Shown: positions 1 through 6,120 of the stretch, in pieces | Numbering within the stretch: the first letter of the stretch is position 1 | How the letters are laid out: every line of letters starts with the position of its first letter | IMG/VR virus record: IMGVR_UViG_3300042923_000412 | Coordinates: 1-40,094 of that record | Direction: 5' to 3' (one strand) | Length of the DNA: 40,094 bases | Source: a virus | Position numbers and translations under genes: made by a program | Notes under the pieces: model-generated | Seen by the model: the letters and a program-made list of their open reading frames with translations, nothing else | What the model was told of the DNA's origin: nothing | The model's database searches: none

Positions 1-52
1 GTATTTATTAGATAATTACTAATGCAGTGTTCTTGTAGATGCATTGCAAAAT

Positions 53-126
53 CGAGGCGTGGCTCAGTTTGGTAGAGCGCTGCGTTCGGGACGCAGAGGC
101 CGTGGGTTCGAATCCCGTCGCCTCGA
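53..126 (+). tRNA. tRNA-Pro (anticodon CGG)
   Basis: A full cloverleaf can be drawn. The acceptor stem CGAGGCG/CGCCTCG is perfect, the D arm is GCTC...GAGC, and the anticodon stem CTGCG/CGCAG encloses loop TTCGGGA, giving anticodon CGG (proline, codon CCG). The T arm has the usual TTCGAAT loop. No CCA is encoded. The gene lies at the extreme left, directly before a convergent phage integrase gene, the usual arrangement when a tyrosine integrase uses the 3' part of a tRNA as attB and restores it on insertion. It is host DNA or a host/phage junction. Confidence 0.96.
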
Positions 127-127
127 C
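100..127. other. Presumed prophage attachment site (tRNA 3' half)
   Basis: Inference from position only. The T arm and 3' acceptor strand of tRNA-Pro are immediately followed by the integrase gene, as at many tRNA-integrated phages. The partner site should be a second copy of part of this sequence at the other end of the prophage, outside this window, so the core length cannot be defined here. Confidence 0.45.
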
Positions 128-131
128 GACA

Positions 132-163
132 AAACCCTTGAATTATCAGGGGTTTATTTTTTT
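132..163 (+). terminator. Terminator after tRNA-Pro, overlapping end of integrase
   Basis: A 10-bp stem (AAACCCTTGA with TCAGGGGTTT, one G-T pair) and an ATTA loop are followed by A and seven Ts on the plus strand. The right arm contains the stop codon of the minus-strand integrase. The left arm is preceded by AAAA, so it may also work weakly for the integrase transcript. Confidence 0.75.
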
Positions 164-1330
164 GTGTTGCATTTCGTGTTGCATGAAAGTCGAAAATTCT
201 TTCATTGTTTCTTCATTTTCAGCTTTATCATAAAGCATCAACCAGGCTTTATACTTCTTTAGATCAATGCCATCGTCTTTAATTCCAAGCGCCTTTTCAA
301 AGAAGTTATCAATTGCTATATCTACTTTTTCACGTTCTTCTGAAAATGTGTGTGTATATATTCTCTTCATGACTTTGTCCGTTTTCCATCCTCCTCTCTC
401 CATAGCGTATTTATCAGGGATGCGGAGCAGTGCCATGACCGAGGCGTTCACATGTCGCAGATCGTGAAAGGAGATATGTGGAACCTTATTTTTCTCCAAA
501 AGTCTGTTCAAACGTTTGTATATGGTGTTGCCATTCAGGGTAACTAATACCTCGGTATCACTGTCTGTTTTGTCAATCAAGGACTGTATGTATTCGGGTA
601 TTTCATGCCTCCTGACGCGTGACAAGGTCTTTGCTTGGTCCTTCCTAAAGGGTTCATTATTTACATTTACAACAACCTCCTTAATTGTAATATAGCCATT
701 ACTTATAGAAGATTTCTTAAGGCCCAAGATTTCACTCATGGAAAATGAAAGCCACATAGCAAGAAGGACAGGCAGTTCTATTTCAGTATCTTTGACAACG
801 GCCATGATTACTTCTGGAGGTGGCAATTCTTTTATGCGGGTAACTAATGCTGGTAATTTGACAGTACAATCAAGATCTGAATGATATCTGTTTATCACAG
901 CAGTTAATAGTCCATATGAATTCTTAACAGTCTTAGGTGATACAGGCCTGGGGTTTTTAGTATTCTTACCGGAAGGTCTCTTGGCTTCCTTATTCACGGC
1001 ATTTTGTAGAATTTCTTTCGACAAGCTCTTAAGTGGTAAATCCATTATATCTTTATAGCTGTTCTTTTTTATGGTTTTATATCCCTGTATGGTTGTAGGA
1101 GATAGAACGGCATCTGAATTCATAATGTATTCATCTATTGCTTCTAAAAGCGTCATGTTGCGTGGTCGACTCTTTTTCTTTTTATTCAATGCAAATTCAG
1201 CAGCCAAGTATTCGGCTTCCTTCTTCGTATCCGCAGTGAAGGATTCATAATGCCGTTTCTTTGCAGCATCTGTATAATCGTAGACTAATGCGCGCCACTG
1301 ACCACTGGGTAGCTTCTTTGCTTTTGCCAT
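146..1330 (-). CDS. int: Tyrosine-family phage integrase, catalytic Arg I apparently replaced
   Basis: A 394-aa site-specific recombinase that would insert and excise the prophage at tRNA-Pro. The N-terminus (about 1-55) is an arm-binding AP2-like domain (GQWRA.VYDYTD), residues 60-150 a SAM-like core-binding domain, and 170-335 the catalytic domain. Visible catalytic residues are Lys234 (QAKTLS), His289 and Arg292 (HDLRH), Trp315 (GGW, the His/Trp position) and nucleophile Tyr325 (RIYTHT). The box I motif usually reads G-L-R-x-x-E, but here reads S-F-S-M-S-E, so the first catalytic Arg is Ser197. An unusual C-terminal extension of about 50 residues follows the Tyr. The ATG start has an AAGGAGG site. 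Family is certain; activity is open. Confidence 0.95.
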   Translation of the reverse strand: MAKAKKLPSGQWRALVYDYTDAAKKRHYESFTADTKKEAEYLAAEFALNKKKKSRPRNMTLLEAIDEYIMNSDAVLSPTTIQGYKTIKKNSYKDIMDLPLKSLSKEILQNAVNKEAKRPSGKNTKNPRPVSPKTVKNSYGLLTAVINRYHSDLDCTVKLPALVTRIKELPPPEVIMAVVKDTEIELPVLLAMWLSFSMSEILGLKKSSISNGYITIKEVVVNVNNEPFRKDQAKTLSRVRRHEIPEYIQSLIDKTDSDTEVLVTLNGNTIYKRLNRLLEKNKVPHISFHDLRHVNASVMALLRIPDKYAMERGGWKTDKVMKRIYTHTFSEEREKVDIAIDNFFEKALGIKDDGIDLKKYKAWLMLYDKAENEETMKEFSTFMQHEMQHKKINP

Positions 1331-1378
1331 TATATCTAATCCTCCTTAAAAATGGGCATAAAAAATACACCCAACATA

Positions 1379-1407
1379 TTGTTGATTTATGTTAAAGGTG
1401 TTATAAT
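1379..1407 (+). promoter_or_regulatory. Candidate promoter for a plus-strand small RNA
   Basis: TTGTTG, a 17-base spacer and TATAAT on the plus strand lie in the gap between two minus-strand genes. Nothing protein-coding starts downstream on the plus strand, but a hairpin terminator follows about 55-80 bases later. Confidence 0.5.
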
Positions 1408-1413
1408 AGGCTT

Positions 1414-1489
1414 GTTGAGGGCGATATTATAACCACCTGGTTATTCTATTGCATTTACCGTCTCTGTTCGTTGCAGGGGCGGTTTTTTT
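1414..1489 (+). ncRNA. Candidate small RNA of about 75 nt
   Basis: The region between the TATAAT at 1402-1407 and a strong terminator hairpin (1457-1483, about 10 pairs including G-T pairs, loop about TTCGTTG, then seven Ts) would yield a short untranslated RNA opposite the integrase leader. It also abuts the stop codon of the zinc-ribbon gene at 1488. The G/C-rich hairpin next to GCATTTACCG resembles, from memory, antitoxin RNAs of type I toxin-antitoxin loci in Clostridia, but I see no small hydrophobic toxin frame beside it. Transcription is inferred only from promoter and terminator. Confidence 0.4.
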
Positions 1490-2222
1490 ATTCAAATAAG
1501 GATCCATAGGATATATGTATGCCCTTTATCGTCTTTGGTTTACTGTCCATATCATATACCCAGAACTCATATATTCCACAATTAGAACACCTATAAGCTA
1601 CATTGGTATCTGTGATTTTTGTGTTAGAATACTTTTTTAGCCCAAACATAGGCAATATATTATTCTTATCTTCATAGGCGAATTCTTCTGTGATAGTTAT
1701 TCTTTGCAGCATATTATTATTAAACTTATATTCATATTTATTCTCATTATAATACAAGCTTCTGATGGGATATATCATTTCTTTTCCCAGTAAAGATTGG
1801 TAAGATTCATAATTCCATTCCTCGATGCTTTCAGGTTGGCCAAGCATCTCTATCAATTCAGCTTCCGATACCGTTCTCTCATTATCAATTATGAACTTTG
1901 TTGCATCAAACACGACATTAATAGGAGTGGGAGTTAAAGTAATCGGTCGATCACTATTTACGCTATCAACAACCTTATCCATATCAGGAATAATCGCTTT
2001 TAGAACATTGCCTATAACTCCAAGCATAACAACGATCACGAATAAAGTGATAACAGCTACTAGGCACCCATTCATTTTGCTTTTAGGTTTCGGACCATAC
2101 ATAAAAGATTGATTTCCGTATCCTTGAGTAATAGGTTGCGGAGCTTGAAGTCCACAGTTGGGACAAAAATTGCAGTTATGCACAATCCCACATCTAGGGC
2201 ATTTGGTATTTATATAATTCAT
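1488..2222 (-). CDS. Zinc-ribbon, single-pass membrane protein of unknown function
   Basis: A 244-aa protein starting with a short zinc ribbon (CPRC...CPNCG, residues 8-23), then a polar linker, one strongly hydrophobic segment at about residues 53-75, and a large domain of about 165 residues that should lie outside the membrane. A second Cys pair (CSNCG) sits near the C-terminus. Zinc-ribbon plus one-helix proteins like this are common next to lysogeny genes of clostridial prophages, but I know no established function. It starts with ATG after AGGAGG. It is transcribed with the lysogeny block and may be a lysogen-expressed surface or regulatory protein. Confidence 0.8.
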   Translation of the reverse strand: MNYINTKCPRCGIVHNCNFCPNCGLQAPQPITQGYGNQSFMYGPKPKSKMNGCLVAVITLFVIVVMLGVIGNVLKAIIPDMDKVVDSVNSDRPITLTPTPINVVFDATKFIIDNERTVSEAELIEMLGQPESIEEWNYESYQSLLGKEMIYPIRSLYYNENKYEYKFNNNMLQRITITEEFAYEDKNNILPMFGLKKYSNTKITDTNVAYRCSNCGIYEFWVYDMDSKPKTIKGIHISYGSLFE

Positions 2223-2258
2223 TAAGAGCCTCCTGCGTTATAATTAACATCAATTTCC

Positions 2259-2267
2259 ATTATAACA
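2259..2267 (-). promoter_or_regulatory. Extended -10 promoter element before the zinc-ribbon membrane gene
   Basis: On the minus strand this reads TGTTATAAT, a perfect extended -10 (TG-N-TATAAT), about 37 bases before the ATG at 2222. No good -35 is visible, which extended -10 promoters tolerate. Confidence 0.45.
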
Positions 2268-2294
2268 GTAGAGGATATATAATTCTACAATAAA

Positions 2295-2990
2295 TTACAA
2301 TCCTCCGTATAACCATTGACCTTCAGCAATCAACAAATCCTCGTCCGGATGTTGATAATGAGAATAAGACCTGCTAAGAGTAATACAATTTTTACATGCA
2401 ATATCTACAGAATTATAGATAGGAGCATCGCAATAAGCGCAGCGTTTAATATTATAAACAAAGCATTTGGCAACCTCACTATAAAAATGAGTGTACACCG
2501 CTTTATCAAATTCTTTCATTTTATGGTACACGGTCCAGCGGTGCCATCTACGATAGTCATCAAAGGCATATTGTGCAGCTTCGTTTGTTATATTAAAAAA
2601 TTTAGCTACGTTGATATAATTCTTGCATTGTGAATAGTGTATTGCCATTCGAGGAGCAAGAATATGCGATGCAAAATAATTAGCCTCAATTTCATAAGCT
2701 TCAGTAAAGGGTTCAACGTGCTTAAGTACGTAATGTGCTAACTCATGCATTAGCGTAAACTTAATTCTTCCGGCAGGCATAGTGTCGTTGTAGAAAACTA
2801 CGTTTTTAATTGTGAAGGCATCATTACTAAAATTAAAGCACTTTTCTTTGTTAATCGGTGTCTGTGATGAATAAGATCGGCACTTTAATTTGTATGCACT
2901 TAATAATTTATAACAGTCAAATGGAAATGAATATATATTGCATTGAGTATAAACATCAAGTATGGCGTTATGTATAAAAGTAAAGTCCAA
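2295..2990 (-). CDS. ImmA/IrrE-family metallopeptidase with C-terminal zinc ribbon
   Basis: A 231-aa zinc protease of the family that cleaves HTH phage repressors (ImmA with ImmR in ICEBs1; IrrE/PprI). The active site HELAH is at residues 82-86 and the third ligand region is E-A-N-Y-F-A at 102-107. The C-terminal part carries C184, C187, C199 and C202, a four-Cys ribbon that many ImmA proteins lack. The start is TTG, supported by AAGGAG nine bases upstream; that ribosome site overlaps the stop codon of the repressor gene, so the two are translationally linked. Expected role: inactivating the repressor at 3003-3536 on an inducing signal. Confidence 0.9.
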   Translation of the reverse strand: MDFTFIHNAILDVYTQCNIYSFPFDCYKLLSAYKLKCRSYSSQTPINKEKCFNFSNDAFTIKNVVFYNDTMPAGRIKFTLMHELAHYVLKHVEPFTEAYEIEANYFASHILAPRMAIHYSQCKNYINVAKFFNITNEAAQYAFDDYRRWHRWTVYHKMKEFDKAVYTHFYSEVAKCFVYNIKRCAYCDAPIYNSVDIACKNCITLSRSYSHYQHPDEDLLIAEGQWLYGGL

Positions 2991-3002
2991 AAAAATCGCT
3001 CC

Positions 3003-3536
3003 TTATAAATTTTCATCCTCTGAAAATAAGGATGAAATTAGGTCTATAGCCTCTTCTCTAGTTAACTTTTTACCATTTCTAGCCACCAAAGATTTAATAT
3101 CATCCTCGGTAGGTATGTATTTGTTAGTTTTTCTCTTTATAGGTACTACATTGTTTTCTATGTATTGAGGAATATACGTTAATTCCGAAACACGATTAAC
3201 TGCTTCGCTTTTACCTGCATTATTGAGCTGGTTAAATTCTGTTAATAATTGATTTTGAATAAAACTATCCTTGCTGCCATCGTTGATAAGGTTGCTATCG
3301 GTAGCCTTATCATCTGGCTTGGGTTTAGTTTGAATACTACCGTAAGCTAATGCTTCAGCCGATAAATTCAAAGCTTCTGTTATCTTAAGAACATTATTAA
3401 TATTAGAATTGATTATTCCTCTTTTTAAAATACTATCAAGTGTACTCCAGGGCATATCAATATTATCTGTAAATCTCTTTAAACTACCATACCTCTCAAT
3501 TATTATGTCTTTTAACTTGCTTTCAACGGTCTCCAT
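3003..3536 (-). CDS. HTH (XRE-type) prophage repressor
   Basis: A 177-aa protein with an N-terminal helix-turn-helix (about residues 5-65: ERYGSLKRFTDNIDMPWSTLDSIL then NNVLKITEALNLS) and a polar linker from about 68. The C-terminal segment (about 110-177) has no LexA/CI Ser-Lys autoprotease motif. It is divergent from the Cro-like gene at 3708 and directly upstream of an ImmA-type protease, so it is the probable lysogeny repressor, removed by ImmA rather than by RecA-stimulated self-cleavage. ATG start after GGGAGGGG. The promoter is probably TTGATT-N17-TATCTT at 3587-3559, with an operator copy over its -35. Confidence 0.88.
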   Translation of the reverse strand: METVESKLKDIIIERYGSLKRFTDNIDMPWSTLDSILKRGIINSNINNVLKITEALNLSAEALAYGSIQTKPKPDDKATDSNLINDGSKDSFIQNQLLTEFNQLNNAGKSEAVNRVSELTYIPQYIENNVVPIKRKTNKYIPTEDDIKSLVARNGKKLTREEAIDLISSLFSEDENL

Positions 3537-3558
3537 ATTACCCCTCCCTTATATTGAC

Positions 3559-3587
3559 AAGATATCATGTAATATACGAAAAATCAA
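3559..3587 (-). promoter_or_regulatory. Repressor promoter
   Basis: Minus-strand TTGATT, 17-base spacer and TATCTT, starting transcription close to the repressor ribosome site. The -35 lies inside operator-like copy 1 (3577-3589), which suggests autoregulation. Confidence 0.5.
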
Positions 3588-3692
3588 GATAAATTTATAA
3601 AAAATCATATTTATATCTAAAAATCGAGAAAATATTATTGACAATGTCGAAAAATCGTGTATCATAATAAGTGAAATCACGAAAATTCAAGA
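3577..3692. repeat. Four-copy operator-like repeat in the genetic switch
   Basis: Four related 13-base sites occur in the same orientation: CGAAAAATCAAGA (3577), CTAAAAATCGAGA (3617), CGAAAAATCGTGT (3648) and CGAAAATTCAAGA (3680). Starts are 40, 31 and 32 bases apart, close to whole helical turns. Copy 1 covers the -35 of the leftward promoter and copy 3 the spacer of the rightward promoter, so these are the likely binding sites of the repressor and/or Cro-like protein. Confidence 0.65.
3638..3665 (+). promoter_or_regulatory. Early lytic promoter
   Basis: Consensus TTGACA, a 16-base spacer and TATCAT, ending 42 bases before the Cro-like start codon. The spacer contains operator-like copy 3, so bound repressor would block it. 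It should drive the long rightward early operon. Confidence 0.75.
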
Positions 3693-3707
3693 AAGGAGGC
3701 GTACAAT

Positions 3708-3926
3708 ATGTATCATAACGTAAATATTGAAATGGTTAGAGCAAGAATAAAGCAGGGTGAATTAGCAAAGGAACTGGGTATAACTCAATCTACTTTATCC
3801 TTAAAACTTAATGGAAAATCCGAATTGAGTTTGGGCGAATGTATACATATTAAGAGGATATTAAGAAGTAATCTTAGCATAGAAGAATTATTTTCGTCAG
3901 AGGAGTTACGGCCGAGAACAGGTTAA
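3708..3926 (+). CDS. Cro-like XRE helix-turn-helix protein
   Basis: A 72-aa protein, nearly all one HTH domain: helices 2-3 are QGELAKELGITQSTLSLKLNG (about residues 17-37). It starts with ATG after AAAGGAGG and is the first gene rightward of the divergent switch, opposite the repressor, which is the classical Cro position. It probably binds the same CGAAAAATC operators and shuts off repressor synthesis on lytic entry. No other domain is present. Confidence 0.85.
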   Translation: MYHNVNIEMVRARIKQGELAKELGITQSTLSLKLNGKSELSLGECIHIKRILRSNLSIEELFSSEELRPRTG

Positions 3927-3982
3927 TACATAAGAACACAGGTTTAAGTTTATGTCAATGAGGGAAAAGAGGTGGAGGAGAG

Positions 3983-4177
3983 ATGCCCTTAGTATTAAAA
4001 ACAAAGAAACGTCAGAGAGCAGATGAAGCAGGCAGGATGGCAATTAAAGTTAGTGCCAAAACATATAACCGAATTCTTGAAGTATCAGAAGAGACTGGAG
4101 AATCAATGAAAGATATCGCAGGCAGGATGATTGAATATGCTTATGAAAACATTGCTTATGAGAGCGAAGATGATTAG
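3983..4177 (+). CDS. Small ribbon-helix-helix-like protein
   Basis: A 64-aa basic protein. Residues 19-58 (MAIKVSAKTYNRILEVSEETG then SMKDIAGRMIEYAYENI) read as one beta strand followed by two helices, the Arc/MetJ-type ribbon-helix-helix pattern found in many phage and plasmid regulators. ATG start with GGAGG close upstream. It sits in the early operon between two HTH genes, so a DNA-binding regulatory role is likely but inferred. Confidence 0.65.
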   Translation: MPLVLKTKKRQRADEAGRMAIKVSAKTYNRILEVSEETGESMKDIAGRMIEYAYENIAYESEDD

Positions 4178-4214
4178 CAATCAAGTAGACAAATAAGATT
4201 GGAGGTGATAGTAC

Positions 4215-4451
4215 GTGCCAAAGTTGAAAGAGTCAGAAGAAATACAGAAGGACAGACTGACAAGAGCCTACATAGCAAAGAATATGGAGCTGTACAACCT
4301 TAATGACGAGCAGGTTGCGACAAAGCTTAGATGTACAAAGCGTACGTTTCAGAATAAAAAGAAACGGCCTGAAACATTTACATTAGGTGAGCTTAGAAAG
4401 CTTTGCACTGTTATCAAGCTAAGTACAGAAGAAAAGGCACTTATTCTTTAA
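4215..4451 (+). CDS. Small HTH protein (XRE-like)
   Basis: A 78-aa protein with a helix-turn-helix-like core (MELYNLNDEQVATKLRCTKRTFQNKKKRP, about 25-53) and a following helix pair, typical of small phage activators/repressors. It begins with GTG, six bases after an excellent GGAGGTGAT site. It is part of the early operon; the specific target is unknown. Confidence 0.7.
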   Translation: MPKLKESEEIQKDRLTRAYIAKNMELYNLNDEQVATKLRCTKRTFQNKKKRPETFTLGELRKLCTVIKLSTEEKALIL

Positions 4452-4486
4452 GAAGGTAAAAGTAAATAGGAAAGGAGGTCAAACTA

Positions 4487-4603
4487 ATCAACTTAATTTT
4501 AGAGTATGCGACTAAAAATTCCATGTCGTTCAAAGAAGTTGAAAGCTGTGTGGATGAGGTTAAGGGTGTCTACTTATCAGACGGACTGATAAAAAGAAAT
4601 TAG
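4487..4603 (+). CDS. 38-aa peptide with apparent AUC start
   Basis: An AAAGGAGG site at 4471-4478 is followed, eight bases on, by an open frame beginning ATC-AAC-TTA-ATT and running 38 codons to TAG. The product (NLILEYATKNSMSFKEV then ESCVDEVKGVYLSDGL) looks like the very small helical peptides common in early operons of clostridial phages. There is no ATG, GTG or TTG at a useful distance, so the start is either rare AUC (or AUU at 4496), or a once-ATG codon has mutated. The strong ribosome site and sensible composition argue that the frame is or was real. Confidence 0.5.
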   Translation: MNLILEYATKNSMSFKEVESCVDEVKGVYLSDGLIKRN

Positions 4604-4636
4604 GCTGAAGATAGACTCCAGCCCAGAATCCCGTGG

Positions 4637-4855
4637 CTATCCTTTGTGACAAGGACGGCAACACCAATAACATCCATCAAATTTGTATGATGGATATGAA
4701 CTTTTTGCAGCTTCGATAGCATCGCTGCAAGATGACTTGTAGCCAATATATGTGCGATTTTGAGTAGCTGGTATGTATGAGCAACTTCCTGTATGAACCT
4801 CATGTCGCCCCTTGTCATCCGTGTTGTCATTAAAATAGTAATGTTCGTATGCCAT
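4637..4855 (-). CDS. Small Cys-rich protein on the opposite strand, unknown function
   Basis: A 72-aa protein (MAYEHYYFNDNTDDKGRHEVH...GCYWCCRPCHKG). Conserved-looking elements are D-x-K-G-R-H-E-V-H, a central NRTYIGY and a C-terminal Cys cluster (C63, C66, C67, C70 approximately) that probably binds zinc. From memory, similar small proteins occur in Clostridia near mobile DNA, but no function is known. It is transcribed against the early operon, has its own AAAGGAG site before ATG and its own TATAAT, and so looks like independently expressed cargo. Confidence 0.75.
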   Translation of the reverse strand: MAYEHYYFNDNTDDKGRHEVHTGSCSYIPATQNRTYIGYKSSCSDAIEAAKSSYPSYKFDGCYWCCRPCHKG

Positions 4856-4903
4856 TAGTATTTTCTCCTTTCATTAGTATTTCAGTCGCCAGCTGATAAG
4901 GAG

Positions 4904-4932
4904 ATTATACCATAAAATTACATAATATTCCA
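4904..4932 (-). promoter_or_regulatory. Promoter of the opposite-strand Cys-rich gene
   Basis: On the minus strand a perfect TATAAT (4909-4904) is preceded, 17 bases upstream, by the weak -35 TGGAAT. It lies about 50 bases before the ATG at 4855. Confidence 0.5.
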
Positions 4933-4953
4933 CAAAGAAAGGAGGACGGGCCT

Positions 4954-5064
4954 ATGAATTATGAAACTGTCACAGTCCAAGACTGCATAGATGCATATGA
5001 GTTACGCGGTTGGGGAGTAATCCTTATTGCTGGACAGGTAATCGATTTCGAAGGGAGACAGTAA
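4954..5064 (+). CDS. 36-aa early phage peptide
   Basis: Begins ATG after AAAGGAGG and encodes a short peptide (MNYETVTVQDCIDAYELRG, then WGVILIAGQVIDFEGRQ). The helix followed by a strand pair resembles the tiny proteins found in early operons of many Clostridia phages. Function unknown. It is followed four bases later by the next start codon, which supports co-translation. Confidence 0.65.
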   Translation: MNYETVTVQDCIDAYELRGWGVILIAGQVIDFEGRQ

Positions 5065-5067
5065 TCC

Positions 5068-5220
5068 ATGGCTAGGTATCGAAAGTGTAAAAGCTGCAGG
5101 CGTTCCTGGCAGATCAGTATTAAACAGAGAATACCACCAACCGGTTATATCTGTCCAAGCTGCAGTAAGAAAATAAGAAAAAAGCTCACCAGAACCCGCC
5201 AGTTCAAAGTGAGCGCATAA
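5068..5220 (+). CDS. 50-aa zinc-ribbon protein
   Basis: Encodes a very basic 50-residue protein with two CxxC pairs (CKSC at about 7-10, CPSC at about 31-34) and a Lys/Arg-rich tail (KKIRKKLTRTRQFK). This is a minimal zinc ribbon likely to bind nucleic acid or a host protein. It starts four bases after the preceding stop. Function otherwise unknown. Confidence 0.65.
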   Translation: MARYRKCKSCRRSWQISIKQRIPPTGYICPSCSKKIRKKLTRTRQFKVSA

Positions 5221-5266
5221 CAAACATCTTAAGTGCATAATAGCACAGAAATGGAGGCTTTGCAAT

Positions 5267-5674
5267 ATGGCAAAGGGAATCGTAAGAAAGATTGATGAAT
5301 TAGGCAGGATCGTTATTCCAATTGAAATTAGAAGAAGTTTTGAGGTTATGAACAGAGAAGCATTAACAATGAGCTTCGTGGGTGGTGTAATGCACTTGGT
5401 AAAAGCGAATGGAGAAGTATCATATTCCAAAGGATTGGATGAGCTTGGCAGATATACAATACCGATTGAGGTGAGAAGATCTCACAACTGGGAGATAGGT
5501 CAGGCTATGGATATCTACGTTGATGGTGGTGAAATCTGTATTCGCAAAGACGGTGAGTTTTGCGTTATCTGTGAGTGTACCAATGATTTGCACCCAGTTC
5601 CTAAGAAGGAAGCTATGGTTTGCGAGCAATGTGCTATTGCTGTCGCAGATATGGTTTTTACTAAGGATTTATAG
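5267..5674 (+). CDS. Tandem AbrB/SpoVT-domain regulator with C-terminal zinc finger
   Basis: A 135-aa protein with two consecutive swapped-hairpin AbrB domains: residues 4-47 (GIVRKIDELGRIVIPIEIRR) and 55-93 (KGLDELGRYTIPIEVRR), then a four-Cys module (C99, C102, C119, C122). AbrB proteins normally carry one N-terminal domain and dimerise to build the DNA-binding fold; two copies in one chain could form the fold within a monomer or a tighter tetramer. ATG start after TGGAGG. It probably regulates phage or host transition-state genes, since host AbrB/SpoVT binds similar DNA. Confidence 0.85.
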   Translation: MAKGIVRKIDELGRIVIPIEIRRSFEVMNREALTMSFVGGVMHLVKANGEVSYSKGLDELGRYTIPIEVRRSHNWEIGQAMDIYVDGGEICIRKDGEFCVICECTNDLHPVPKKEAMVCEQCAIAVADMVFTKDL

Positions 5675-5684
5675 GGAGGGATTT

Positions 5685-5933
5685 ATGGACCGGTTAGAAT
5701 ATGAAAAGGCAAAGAAACTCAGGCAGATTGCCGAAGCAAGAGAAACCACAGAGCCGGTAGCTGATTTTACAGTAAAGAAATTTGCTGATGGTCACATTAC
5801 TACGGCAGCATCCGGAAGCCTAATAGAGATAGCAGCTCTTCTATCAGCTGGGTTGCATGATATCGAAGCCACTAACCCTGGGGCAAGGAACGTATTTGAA
5901 ATAGCTCTTAAATTTTATTTGAAGGAGGGTTAA
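5685..5933 (+). CDS. Small early phage protein, unknown function
   Basis: An 82-aa protein beginning ATG after GGGAGGG, ten bases beyond the AbrB-like gene. It has a charged N-terminal helix (RLEYEKAKKLRQIAEARET), a central strand region (VADFTVKKFADGHITTAA) and a C-terminal helix (ARNVFEIALKFYLKEG). A longer frame extends upstream into the AbrB gene but has no ribosome site, so this internal ATG is preferred. No recognised family. Confidence 0.6.
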   Translation: MDRLEYEKAKKLRQIAEARETTEPVADFTVKKFADGHITTAASGSLIEIAALLSAGLHDIEATNPGARNVFEIALKFYLKEG

Positions 5934-5937
5934 GCCT

Positions 5938-6120
5938 ATGAGTTATTATCGTACCTGCCCGAGATGTGGAGCATCGTTAGATCCAGGTGAATCCTGTGAT
6001 TGTGATAAAAATAATATTTTTAAGGAGGAAATAAGTAATGGAAGTAATAGTGAAGATTCAGGGAACAGAGGGATTAGAAAAAGCGATACTACAGTTAGCT
6101 CAAGCAGTAGCAGGAAATAA
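5938..6120 (+). CDS. Small zinc-ribbon protein overlapping the next gene
   Basis: 60 aa starting ATG after AAGGAGGG. The first 25 residues are a clear treble-clef-like ribbon (CPRCGASLDPGESCDC). The remaining 33 residues are Ser/Asn-rich, low in complexity, and overlap the next gene by 83 bases in another frame, so the tail may be an accidental read-through after loss of an earlier stop. The N-terminal ribbon is convincing as a real gene; its role is unknown. Confidence 0.6.
   Translation: MSYYRTCPRCGASLDPGESCDCDKNNIFKEEISNGSNSEDSGNRGIRKSDTTVSSSSSRK

Noticed and set aside
39-262. Two short plus-strand frames at the left edge
   Set aside because: Both run through the tRNA-Pro gene and into the end of the integrase, so they are chance frames.
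4600-4830. 76-codon minus-strand frame overlapping the Cys-rich gene
   Set aside because: It is another frame of the 72-aa gene at 4637-4855, which has the better start, ribosome site and composition.
5002-5430. 142-codon minus-strand frame
   Set aside because: It covers three plus-strand genes with good ribosome sites (4954, 5068, 5267); no ribosome site or promoter of its own.
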